This document shows positions 36,763 to 45,423 of a stretch of DNA of 64,000 bases, in pieces (position 1 is the first letter of the stretch; every line of letters starts with the position of its first letter). The translations under genes and the position numbers were made by a program. The stretch covers positions 62,001 through 126,000 of the forward strand of contig NZ_JBHLUN010000001.1 in the NCBI RefSeq assembly GCF_042433915.1, written 5' to 3'. Source of the DNA: Roseomonas elaeocarpi. Lineage in GTDB: Bacteria; Pseudomonadota; Alphaproteobacteria; Acetobacterales; Acetobacteraceae. The notes below the pieces were generated by a model that saw only the letters and a list, made by a program, of their open reading frames with translations, was not told the DNA's origin and did not search any database.

Positions 36763-37878
36763 TCACGGGCGGACCAGCGACAGCAAGATCTCGAGCGCGA
36801 TCAGCACGAGGATCATCACCTCGAGCACCTCCGCGCGCGTGCTGGCAGCCTCGCCGTGCAGGGCGGTGTAGGTTTCGCGGATCGTGGCCAGCTTTCGGTC
36901 CACCGCGGCACTGACGTTGGGGACGCGGAACAGCTCGATCGCGGCAGCGTACACGCGCGCGAGATAGACGTCCTCCGTCACCTGCAGGGCGTTGTCGACG
37001 CGCTCGGTCAGTTCCGTCACCTCCGCCACGGTGGTGTGCAGGCGCTGCGCCAGTCGGGAGTAGCGACGCGATGCCAGGAGGCTGGTCTGCCGCCGCGCAG
37101 CTTCCACCAGGTCACGCACCCGGGGTAGCTCGTCGTCGAGCATTTCATCGTAGGTGCGCATTTCCAGCAGCTGCGCGTTGGCCATCTCCAGCACGTCCGC
37201 AACGTCGGTTTCCCCCTGCGGCTCGTACAGGAAGGCACGGTCCCAGGTGACCACCGCCAGGTCGTCGGGGTGGTAGGAGAAGCGGTGTCGGAGGAGATCG
37301 CGCTGCGCGCCCTCGGACAGCGGCCGCGCCTCGCCCGAAAGCAGTGGCACCAGGTCCAGCCGCTCCTGCAATGAGGCGGACGTCAGCGGGGTGTCGAAGC
37401 GCTCCACCATGGCAATCAGGTAGTCTTCCTGCAGCGGCACGCGGCTCGGTCGGTCCAGTGATTCCGCCAGCAGCTCGCCCAGACGCCCCAGGAGCGCGTC
37501 CCACGGAGCCGATATCCCGCCGGGTCCCACCAGCCGGTCGACGCCGTTCACCAGTTCCGTGAACTCTTTCCAACTGACATCCATGGCCGGCAGCCGCAGC
37601 GCCAGCGCGGCGATGCCAAAATCGTACAGGCGCACGCCCGCGGTCGCCGTGACGGTGGTCCCACCAATCCCCAACGGCACCGGCCCCAGCGTCAGCGCCA
37701 GCGGCGGCACGCCGAAGGAGACCGCCTTGGGTGAGGTTCCCATCAGGCGGCTGCGGGCGCTCGCTTCGCGCGTCCGCTCGGACCACAGGGCTTCCGCCTT
37801 TCGCAGGTCGATCTCGTAGGCAAGGTCGAAGAGCCGGAGCACGATGACCTGCCCGGCAACGATCTTGGGCTCCGCCAT
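36763..37878 (-). CDS. DUF155/RMD1-like membrane-anchored protein
   Basis: From Met at 37878 the protein has 371 residues. The middle reads LAVVTWDRAFLYEP followed by DVADVLEMANAQLLEMR and TYDEMLDDELPRVRDL, and the C-terminus ends with one hydrophobic helix, VLEVMILVLIALEILLSLV. This order (short V/I-D-W-x-x-A-F-x-Y segment, V-L-E-x-A-N-x-Q-L-L-E-x-R, coiled region, terminal membrane anchor) is that of the RMD1/DUF155 family, whose eukaryotic members sit in the mitochondrial inner membrane. The biochemical role is unknown. The frame continues to a TTG at 37989, with GGAGGGG inside that extension, so the start is not certain. Confidence 0.6.
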   Translation of the reverse strand: MAEPKIVAGQVIVLRLFDLAYEIDLRKAEALWSERTREASARSRLMGTSPKAVSFGVPPLALTLGPVPLGIGGTTVTATAGVRLYDFGIAALALRLPAMDVSWKEFTELVNGVDRLVGPGGISAPWDALLGRLGELLAESLDRPSRVPLQEDYLIAMVERFDTPLTSASLQERLDLVPLLSGEARPLSEGAQRDLLRHRFSYHPDDLAVVTWDRAFLYEPQGETDVADVLEMANAQLLEMRTYDEMLDDELPRVRDLVEAARRQTSLLASRRYSRLAQRLHTTVAEVTELTERVDNALQVTEDVYLARVYAAAIELFRVPNVSAAVDRKLATIRETYTALHGEAASTRAEVLEVMILVLIALEILLSLVRP

Positions 37879-38695
37879 GGCCGTGGGTCCGGGTTTCGGC
37901 TGCTCCGGCAAGGTGCCCCGCTCAACCGGCGCCACGCCGCGTGTCGCGATAATCAGTTGCCCCTCCTGCCCAGTTCTGCCCGCTCTCAAGTCGCCTCTTC
38001 GGCGAGCCCGAAGGGCGGGCCGTGCGCGACTGCCGCGGCCGCTGCCGCTGCCTACATGCTGCAGGCCAGCCAGGTGCCGCAGGCCTGCAAGTCGTGGTTC
38101 CAGGCGTCAAGCTTGATCGTGCCGTTCCTTGATCGACCTGAACCTTCAGCGTCGGGAAAACAACAGTTCAGCCTGCTCCCCGGATGCTCTGCCCGCCGGT
38201 GCGAAGGACGTTGTTCCGCGAATCGATGCGCCCGGACAGGAAGGGATGCCTCGGTGACTGCACCCCAGCGATTTCGCAAATTCGTCATCTGATTGCAGGG
38301 ATGTAGCCCCGGCCTTTCTCAAACCCCGTACAGCCTCACCAAGTTGTACGTCCGTAGGTGATTGGCGATGAGGTTCTGAAAGTAGTAGTAGAATGCTTCG
38401 AGCAGTAATGCCCTCGGCGGAGCAATGCATTACCTGGAGTGGAAGTGCCACTTAATCCCAATTGCATGGCAGTGGAGAACTTCCATCGCTCAGCATGAGT
38501 GATGAGCTGCTAGGATTGGCGGCATGCAGTCTTTAAATGTCTACTTCCCAGCGTGAATCTCCGGGGGCGCTACCATCAGGCATCGGGTCACGCCCATGAA
38601 GTCGGGCAGGTTCGTTTTTCTTTGTGTTTTTGATGAACGGAGCGTGTCCAGCGCTTCTCAGCGCTGGACACAGTAACAGAAGCTTCGGTTGCCGT
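37879..38695. other. Long intergenic region, partly low-GC
   Basis: About 800 bases. The part from 38280 to 38640 is clearly A/T-richer than the surroundings. Short frames on both strands lack recognisable domains. The hairpin at 38644-38671 closes the region. Confidence 0.4.
38644..38671. terminator. Perfect hairpin after the RIFT/CBM gene
   Basis: GTGTCCAGCGC, six-base loop TTCTCA, GCGCTGGACAC: an uninterrupted 11-bp stem 24 bases beyond the stop codon of the minus-strand gene. A-rich rather than T-rich sequence follows on that strand. Confidence 0.55.
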
Positions 38696-41665
38696 TCAGA
38701 TCGAGAAGAGCGCGTCGCCGTTGTTCGTCAGCGCCGCGCTATGCTGGAGGTCCGTGCCGTCCACCCGGATGGAGTCCACGTAGAGGTTCCGGTCCTGGTC
38801 CGCGCTGCCGCCCCAGTGGTCGTCCAGGAACTGGACGCTCAGCTGATGGTCACCCTTGCTCAGATCGACGGAGGTGAGGATGTCCAGCATTTCCACGTCG
38901 CCCATGCTGTGCGAGGCCGTTACCGCGCGGGAGTCGATGATCTGCTTTCCATCCAACTCTAGGGCGAAGTGGGCGTCGCCCCCGAAGGCGTCTTCGGACA
39001 GGCCGAGCCTGATCACGTGATCACCCTCGCCGACGCTGGGCACGGAAGCCTGCGCGTCAGTCGGCGCCGCGACCGGGGTCGTCGCCGGCGTTTCGGCCGT
39101 GGTGTCGGTCGGTGTCCTGGTCGGCGTCTCCGCCGGGGCCGCGGCAGCGGTCTCGGTCGACGGCGTCTCGACCCGGAAGGTCAAGGTGCCCGAGTTCAGC
39201 AGGTCGCCCTGACTCCCGGTCTTGATCCCCCCCGCCACGATGTCCTCGACGTAGAGGTTGCGGTCGGCTTCGGCCGTGCCGCCCCAGGCGTCGTTGTCGT
39301 AGGTCACGGTGACAACATGGTCCGAGCCCGCGGCATAGTTGCCAAGGTCGATGGCCTCGCCGCCCGAAGCATGCGTTGCCGTCACCTCACCGCGGAAGCG
39401 CACCTCGCCGTCCACCATCACCGTGGCGACCGGGTTGCCCTGCCAGGCTTCGGCGCCCAGCACGATCGACAGGCCGTCCTGGCCCGCTGCGGACGATGCC
39501 GGCGTGTTGTCGCCCTGATCGGTGCCGGTCTGTCCGGTTTCCGTTCCCGTCGCCGGCTCCTTCACCGGATCAGCTGTCGCCGGGTCGGTGACGGCCACGG
39601 GGTCCGTGCTGGTCACCGGATCCGTCGCCGGAGCCGCCGCCCCGGTGACCGGCGTGGTGCTCGACCCCGTGTTGACCGGGGTCACCGAGCCAGCCGCGCC
39701 GGGCGCCTCGATGGCGAAGGTCGGGTCCTGAGCATAGTCGGCCTGGGTCGTGAAGGGTGCGCCGTCGGCCACCAGGGCGTTGTAGGCGTCGACAGCCTCC
39801 TGCGAGCCGGTAAGGCGGGCAATGCCCGCCAGGGTCGCCAGTGCCAGCTGCGGGTAGTCACCCTGGCTCTGTTCCCAGCCGTCGCCGTTGGACCAGCCGC
39901 GGGCCACGGTCTGCGCACCGATCTCGGCCCAGGTCGTGTAGGGCGTGCCGGTGGTCGCATCGGCGTTGGCGATCAGGTAGGCGGCGCCGTCATGCTCGGC
40001 GAAGCCCTCGGCGGCATGGGTGAACCGCCCGACCAGGAAGTTCGCCTCCCACTTCAGGAAGGTGAGGGCATCCGCATTACCCTGCGACGCGGCCGCGATC
40101 GCGGTGGAGGCGAAGTAGTCCTGCTGCCAGGGCGGCAGGGCACCGGCCGCGCCGTACTCGCCGGGCAGGTAGCCGTGCGCCTCGCCCTGTTGCGCCGTCC
40201 ATTCCGGGATCTTGGACACCAGCCAGGACCAGTTCGCGTTGGACACTTCCGTGAAGTAGGCCTTCTCGGCGCTGCCATCGGGGCTCGCATAAGCGGCCTC
40301 GTCGATTTGGCGCAGGCTCCAGGCCGCACCACGCACCTGGTTGTCCTGGACCACCAGCATGCCGTCGTCGCCGCGCTGGGCCGTCCACACGCTTTCCACG
40401 TTCCAGGCCGCCTGAGCCTGGAGGTTGTCCAGCATCCAGCGCTCCCCGGTCATCAGGTAGGGAACGTAGGACAGATCCGGCTGATGCGCGGAGTCGAGGT
40501 TCCAGCCGGTGTCGCCGTCGGACTGCTGCGTCAGGCTGCCCGAATTGGCGTCACCCGCCGCGCCGGTGCCGCCGCGAGGGTCGGTCCACAGCTTCGGGTA
40601 GTCGTCGGCGCTCAGCCACTTGCCGTTGGCCGCGTCCCACATGTTCCACGGCACGCTGCTGGCGGTCTCGGCCTGATCCAGCGCATAGGCGGCCGCGCGG
40701 GCATCTTGGGTGATCAGCCAGGTGGTGTTGGTCTCGGTGGTGAAGCCGATGTCGGCGCGCCCGCCGGTGCCGGGCATGTACTGCGTAACCCCGTTCACCG
40801 CCAGCGGGGTGTCCGTACCGGCGGCCGCGGCCGCGGTGCCCAGCGCTGCGAGGTCGGCCTCGGGGATCGGGGTGGAAAGATCGTACTGCGCGACCGCGCC
40901 GGTATCGGCGAGATGCGAGATGTCCTGGTGGATGTTGAGCCATCCGGCCTCGGGGCTGCCGGTGCCCTGACCACCGTCCACGCCGGTGTCGAAGCTCTGG
41001 TGCCAGTTCTGGTACAGGCCCTGGCTTACGCTCTCGTTGGCCGCGACATGCCCATCCATGGTGACCTGGACGTTGCAGGACGCGCGTCCGCCATCGGTGA
41101 TCATGGCGGCGTCGTTGTTGAACTGCGCTTCCACCGACATGCCGCCGCCCTTGTAGGCAGTGACGTCGAAAACGAGGCGCTGCGAGCCCGGCAGGTCCAC
41201 GGACACGCGGGCCTGGGTCGCGAGCTCACCTTGCTGCCAGAAGTCCGCGGTGCCATTGGCCAGCGCCGTGCGCAGAACGTCGAGCACGTCGACGTGGACA
41301 GGGCTGCTCCCCCCCGTCAGGTCCACGGCGAAGGAATGGTTCGCGAGCACCGAGTTCATGTCGACCGCGGCGGCCTGATTCGCCCCGGCGGCCGCATTCA
41401 GCACCACCTCAGCGGAGCTTCCGGCCTGGAGGTCGGGCCGTGCCACGGACACCACGGCCTGCTTGACCGAACCGTCCGCCCAGCGCGTTTTCACGTCCAT
41501 CTGCACGGCAACATCCACCCCACCGATGCTGGCCGTCAGGTGAGAGCCGTTGCCGACCTCCCCCTGGGCGAAGACCTGGCCGAAGGTGGCCACGCCGGCC
41601 TCGAGATCCGCGGCTCCCGCGTTCTCCAGGCGCAGCGCGACGATGCCGTTTTGCTGTACGCTCAT
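38696..41665 (-). CDS. RIFT-barrel protein with two C-terminal carbohydrate-binding modules
   Basis: A 989-residue protein beginning MSVQQNGIVALRLENAG, with GGGAAGG upstream. Residues about 1-95 resemble the RIFT-barrel domain of YetA/PcRGLX-type polysaccharide proteins (FAQGEV ... VQMDVKTRWADGSVKQAVV). A large helical region follows (about 100-640; Trp/Tyr-rich, with repeated helix pairs such as PYLMTGERWMLDNLQAQAAW), suggestive of an alpha/alpha toroid. Two related modules of about 90 residues close the protein (about 725-815 and 880-985), each with a Y/F-D/L-N/D-D-x-W-G-G-x-A-x-x-D-R-N-L-Y-V core, as in CBM60-like calcium-dependent xylan-binding domains. They are separated by Thr/Pro-rich linkers. 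There is no N-terminal signal peptide, so type I or another leaderless export is expected. The catalytic activity is unknown. Confidence 0.75.
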   Translation of the reverse strand: MSVQQNGIVALRLENAGAADLEAGVATFGQVFAQGEVGNGSHLTASIGGVDVAVQMDVKTRWADGSVKQAVVSVARPDLQAGSSAEVVLNAAAGANQAAAVDMNSVLANHSFAVDLTGGSSPVHVDVLDVLRTALANGTADFWQQGELATQARVSVDLPGSQRLVFDVTAYKGGGMSVEAQFNNDAAMITDGGRASCNVQVTMDGHVAANESVSQGLYQNWHQSFDTGVDGGQGTGSPEAGWLNIHQDISHLADTGAVAQYDLSTPIPEADLAALGTAAAAAGTDTPLAVNGVTQYMPGTGGRADIGFTTETNTTWLITQDARAAAYALDQAETASSVPWNMWDAANGKWLSADDYPKLWTDPRGGTGAAGDANSGSLTQQSDGDTGWNLDSAHQPDLSYVPYLMTGERWMLDNLQAQAAWNVESVWTAQRGDDGMLVVQDNQVRGAAWSLRQIDEAAYASPDGSAEKAYFTEVSNANWSWLVSKIPEWTAQQGEAHGYLPGEYGAAGALPPWQQDYFASTAIAAASQGNADALTFLKWEANFLVGRFTHAAEGFAEHDGAAYLIANADATTGTPYTTWAEIGAQTVARGWSNGDGWEQSQGDYPQLALATLAGIARLTGSQEAVDAYNALVADGAPFTTQADYAQDPTFAIEAPGAAGSVTPVNTGSSTTPVTGAAAPATDPVTSTDPVAVTDPATADPVKEPATGTETGQTGTDQGDNTPASSAAGQDGLSIVLGAEAWQGNPVATVMVDGEVRFRGEVTATHASGGEAIDLGNYAAGSDHVVTVTYDNDAWGGTAEADRNLYVEDIVAGGIKTGSQGDLLNSGTLTFRVETPSTETAAAAPAETPTRTPTDTTAETPATTPVAAPTDAQASVPSVGEGDHVIRLGLSEDAFGGDAHFALELDGKQIIDSRAVTASHSMGDVEMLDILTSVDLSKGDHQLSVQFLDDHWGGSADQDRNLYVDSIRVDGTDLQHSAALTNNGDALFSI

Positions 41666-42674
41666 GTTCTGCCCTTCCCCGGAAGCGCCCGCTCTGGGTT
41701 GGCATTCCGGCCTAAGAAATCGTTCCAAATTCCGGACATCCCTCAAAGAACGGGTCCGGCGGCGACGACCTGACACATCGGCGAACGGAATAGCAACGGA
41801 CTTAGGGCAGATAATCGAGGTATTTCATTTCATTGGAAAACTATCCTCAGGCAGTGTCGGAGAGCTTTACAAGGCAAATGGACGTTGATCGGTGCAACTA
41901 AGGGTTGAGCGCGGAAGCGATGTCAGGGGATCTTACAGTTAACACATGTTATTACGGTCGCGGATTATCAGGGTGCAGCCGAGTGCTTTTGGGGGGGTGC
42001 GTCACCTGTTCAGGCTTCCACGCGGGGCAAGATGCGGTGCTCCGCTTCGGCTGGACTGGAGGAGCCTCGGTGCAGCCTCGACGGCTGCATCGAGATCACA
42101 TCGTCCAGCACGACCGGGTAACCAATGGCTGCCACGTGTTCCTCGAGGTGAAGCCGTAGAGCACCGCCTCCCGTTTGGCCTGCCGCTCGTCCAACGTGAC
42201 CACGCTCCGCGCTTCTCGGAACGCTGGATCAACTTAGTGACACAGCCTCAGCCGCATTGGCCGAGACGGCCGCTCGGACAGGTCACCGCCCTGCCGGCCA
42301 CGCCACGTCAGCCACATCGCAGCGTGGCTGATCGTGGGCTGCCCTCATGGTGGACATTGTTCCTGCGTACCCGCAGTCATCCCACCCGGCTGTCACGCTG
42401 CTGCATTGCCGAGGAGAGACCGGTGTCGGTGCTCCATCTGGCTGCGGGTTTCAGCAATGAGGGTCAGTGCCTCCGTCCAGGCCAGTGCCGCACGTTCCCG
42501 ATCTGAGTAGTGCGGCGCTTCACGCCAGGCATCCAGCTACACCCGAGTGCCTATTTCACTCTGATCAATCTTCAGGCGATGTCGGTCTGTAGAAACAACT
42601 GCGCCGGAAGCACTTCTCAAACAGAGAAAAAGCAAACTTATACCCTGCCGTATGATGCACGATCGCAATCACGC
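41666..42674. other. Long intergenic region with a gene remnant
   Basis: About 1 kb. It contains the AhpD-like fragment at 42444-42536 and a hairpin TCAGCCAC/GTGGCTGA at 42308-42331. Stretches near 42010-42180 on the minus strand (for example LHLEEHVAAIGYPVVLDD) look like former coding sequence, but I cannot name a family. Confidence 0.4.
42444..42536 (-). pseudogene. Fragment of a carboxymuconolactone decarboxylase/AhpD-like gene
   Basis: Thirty-one codons read LDAWREAPHYSDRER, then AALAWTEALTLIAETR. This is the conserved central block of AhpD-type peroxidase-like proteins, R-E-A-P-x-Y-x-x-R-E-R-A-A-L-A-W-T-E. A stop codon immediately precedes it and the following sequence is unrelated. Only this scrap of the gene remains. 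Confidence 0.55.
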
Positions 42675-43655
42675 CTACTCAAACCCATACACCTTGTGGG
42701 GCAGGTAGTGACGCGTCAGCGCATCCATGTCTTCCGGCGTGAGGACCACGGAAACGGCACCCACCGCCTCGCTTACCTGAAGCGCACGACTGGCACCGAT
42801 GATCGGGGCCGCCATTGCGGGATTGGCAAGCAGCCAGGCCAAGGCGATCTGGGCCCGAGGCACACCATGGCGCGCGGCGACCGCGGCCACGGCATCAATC
42901 ACGGGACGATCAATCGCCTCCGTCGGGTCATAGAACACCGGCCGCAGGAGGTCCGTGTCCTTGCGCAGGCTCTTGTAGCCCGGCTCACGCGCCAGCAGGC
43001 CGCGCGCGAGCGGCCCCCAGGGGATCAGGCCGACTCCCTCGGCAAGGCAGAGAGGGATCATCTCCCGCTCCTCCTCACGGTTCAGCAGGTTGTAGTGGTT
43101 CTGCATGCAGATGAAGCGCGCCCAGCCTTTCCGATCGGAAAGGTAAAGCGCCTTGGCAAACTTCCACGCATGCATGGAGGAGGCGCCGATATATCGCACC
43201 TTTCCCGCACGCACGACCTCCGTAAGCGCCTCCAGCGTCTCCTCTATCGGCGTGTTCGGGTCCCAGCGATGAATTTGGTAGAGGTCGACGTAGTCCGTAC
43301 CAAGCCGCCGCAGGCTGTTGTCGATCTCTGTCATGATTGTTTTGCGCGAAAGGCCCTGCGCGTTGGGACCCGGGCGCATCGCGGTGTTCAGCTTCGTGGC
43401 GATGACGATCTCGTCGCGACGGGCAAACTCCTTCAGTGCCCGACCGACGATCTCCTCACTGGAGCCGTTCGAGTAGATATTGGCTGTATCGAAGAAGTTG
43501 ATGCCGAGCTCCAGCGCCTGGCGGATGATCGGACGGCTTTCCTCCTCCGGCAGGGTCCATTTCGGGTTGCCTCTATCAGGCTCCCCGAAGGTCATGCATC
43601 CCAGGCAGATACGGGAAACCTCGAGGCCGGAGCGGCCGAGCTTCGTGTATTTCAA
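42675..43655 (-). CDS. Aldo/keto reductase (copy 2)
   Basis: A 326-residue aldo/keto reductase, collinear with the 21421-22401 protein and by eye about 60 per cent identical. Asp56, Tyr61, Lys88 and His129 form the catalytic tetrad. The start is TTG 43655, with GGGAGA seven bases upstream. It lies next to the LacI regulator of the sugar-acid operon, on the same strand, with a 306-base gap, and could reduce the sugar or an aldehyde intermediate. That link is inferred from position only. Confidence 0.9.
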   Translation of the reverse strand: MKYTKLGRSGLEVSRICLGCMTFGEPDRGNPKWTLPEEESRPIIRQALELGINFFDTANIYSNGSSEEIVGRALKEFARRDEIVIATKLNTAMRPGPNAQGLSRKTIMTEIDNSLRRLGTDYVDLYQIHRWDPNTPIEETLEALTEVVRAGKVRYIGASSMHAWKFAKALYLSDRKGWARFICMQNHYNLLNREEEREMIPLCLAEGVGLIPWGPLARGLLAREPGYKSLRKDTDLLRPVFYDPTEAIDRPVIDAVAAVAARHGVPRAQIALAWLLANPAMAAPIIGASRALQVSEAVGAVSVVLTPEDMDALTRHYLPHKVYGFE

Positions 43656-43961
43656 GTCTGCTCTCCCAGCTCACGGCTGGACGTTACGTCCCAATCCCTC
43701 AGGCGCTGATGCGGACAGGCCGCTACCATGACGAGGGGATTGACCAGCACAACAAGCGACGCAAGAGGAGCAACCCCCGCCAATTCAAGCGATGCTGAAC
43801 AGGTTCTCGCCCCTGCGCGTCCAGGCTGAGGTTAGGAGCGTCCGCGGTTTGGAGGCAACAAAAAACAGGTAAAAGCGCAACAAATAACCTAACAAAGATA
43901 ACGGAAGGCTTCCAGCTTGGCGCCGCATGGCCGTCCTCGCCAGCGAGCCGATCCGCACGGA
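43656..43961. other. Spacer between aldo/keto reductase and lacI-like gene
   Basis: About 300 bases, A/T-rich near 43855-43905. No gene is recognised. The promoter of the reductase may be here. Confidence 0.4.
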
Positions 43962-44999
43962 TCAAGCCTTTCGGGCTGCCACCCGCCGTGTCTGCGCGAG
44001 CCACGTCTTTGGACTGGCGGGTGCGGTGGACTCCCGCTGGATGATCTCCGCCACGTAGGCGAGGCGGACCGGCGGCGGTGCCTGCGATCCGGTCCGGGTC
44101 AGGCGGTCAGCGATGCAACGCACCATGGCTGCGCCGATCTCGACCTGGGGCGTGTGCACCGTGGTCAGCCGCGGAGACACCTGCGACGCCGAAGCAAAAT
44201 TGTTGAAGCCGACGACGGATACATCTTCCGGTACGCGGATGCCCATGCGCAGCAGCTCGGAAACAACGTTTACCGCGATGCCGTCATGGGCGCAGAACAA
44301 TGCGGTCGGCTCCCCACCATCGCGGATCCAGGCGAGGAACGGGTCACGGAATCCTCCCGCCTCGTTGAAGATGATGTCTTCCACCGTGGCGTCTCCGGCC
44401 TCCAGCAAGCCATCGCGGAACCCACGAAACCGCTCCGCACGGCCCAGCGGCGTGGTGCTGCCGTGGACGAACGCCATGTTACGGTGGCCGAGGCCGAGCA
44501 GGAGGCGAGCAACGGCAAACCCGGCTTCCCAGTCCGCGCCGACGACCTGATCGATGCGCTCAAGTGGGCCAACGTAGCTGGCGCACACCACCGGCAGGCC
44601 AGTGCGCAGCGCCAGCGCCGTGAGCTCCGGTGGGCGCGGCACCGCGAGGATCAGGCCGACGACAGCGCTGTCCAGCCGGCTGCCGTCACCGAGGTACTGC
44701 GCCTGGCGCGGCACGATGGAGAAGCCGAGTTTCTGCGCCTCCTGCTCCGCGCCGTGCATCATGTTAAGCCACAGCTCGCCGCTAACCGGATCGAGCTCCT
44801 GACGGATGAACAAGATCTGGCGGCTTGCCTGCGGCAGGTCCGGGTTCAGCCGATAACCCATGCTGTGCGCGACCTGCAGGACGCGTGCCCTCGTTGCCGC
44901 TCCGACGCCAGGCTTTCCCGAGAGCGCACGCGAGACCGAGAACTTCGACAGGCCGAGCCGGTCTGCGACGTCTTGGATGGTGGGGCGGCCCAGGGCCAT
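43962..44999 (-). CDS. LacI-family transcriptional regulator
   Basis: A 345-residue repressor with an N-terminal helix-turn-helix and hinge helix (RPTIQDVADRLGLSKFSVSR, then ALSGKPGVGAATRARVLQVA, then MGYRLNP) and a periplasmic-binding-protein-fold effector domain with the usual DWEAGFAVARLLLGLGHRNMAFVHG and FCAHDGIAVNVVSEL segments. It is divergent from the nine-gene sugar-acid operon, with a 424-base control region full of CGCAAC half-sites. It most likely represses that operon and itself until a sugar or sugar acid binds. Confidence 0.9.
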   Translation of the reverse strand: MALGRPTIQDVADRLGLSKFSVSRALSGKPGVGAATRARVLQVAHSMGYRLNPDLPQASRQILFIRQELDPVSGELWLNMMHGAEQEAQKLGFSIVPRQAQYLGDGSRLDSAVVGLILAVPRPPELTALALRTGLPVVCASYVGPLERIDQVVGADWEAGFAVARLLLGLGHRNMAFVHGSTTPLGRAERFRGFRDGLLEAGDATVEDIIFNEAGGFRDPFLAWIRDGGEPTALFCAHDGIAVNVVSELLRMGIRVPEDVSVVGFNNFASASQVSPRLTTVHTPQVEIGAAMVRCIADRLTRTGSQAPPPVRLAYVAEIIQRESTAPASPKTWLAQTRRVAARKA

Positions 45000-45423
45000 T
45001 GAGCGTCGATCCTTCTGCGCAGGTCTTGTTGTGCCGCAACATTCCAGAGGCCTGCAACTCGGCCATGGAAAATGTTGCGGTGGCTACGCAACAGGGTTGC
45101 GCTTCAAGTTTGGCAGCGATAATGATTCGGTTAACAAATGAGCGCACCGCAGGCGCCATCAGGTGAACCGAAGCGGGCGTGTCCTCCGGGAGAGGAAACA
45201 AGCCATGCACTCTGTCCGTGCGCGCGATAATCCAGGCACGCCGTTTCGTCCACGACCGCGCGGGGATCATCGCTCTTCATCCTGAGCGCATTGCGCCGGG
45301 CGGCGGCTTGCAGGCCCGACATCATCCTTCCCGATCTGGCGAGCACCGCGCCAAACCGGTGCCCGTTCCACCGTCCGGACGTGCCGGCAGACGCCGCGCG
45401 ACCGATGCAGGAGTGCGAACCCG
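45000..45423. other. Divergent control region of the sugar-acid cluster
   Basis: Contains the clustered half-sites at 45034-45101. No gene is recognised in the remaining 320 bases. Confidence 0.5.
45034..45101. promoter_or_regulatory. Candidate LacI operator cluster
   Basis: CCGCAACATT (45034-45043) and AATGTTGCGG (45071-45080) are a perfect 10-bp inverted repeat. CGCAAC-AGG-GTTGCG (45087-45101) is a second perfect one, and a further TGCAAC lies at 45053-45058. The sites stand 35-100 bases from the lacI-like start codon and are well placed for looping or cooperative binding. Confidence 0.6.

Noticed and set aside
38969..41773. Open frame of 934 codons antisense to the RIFT/CBM gene
   Set aside because: Composition is Arg/Gly/Val-rich without domains; the other strand encodes recognisable modules.
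42000..42180. Possible second gene remnant on the minus strand
   Set aside because: Several frames look protein-like for 20-40 codons, but no family could be named and the frames are interrupted.
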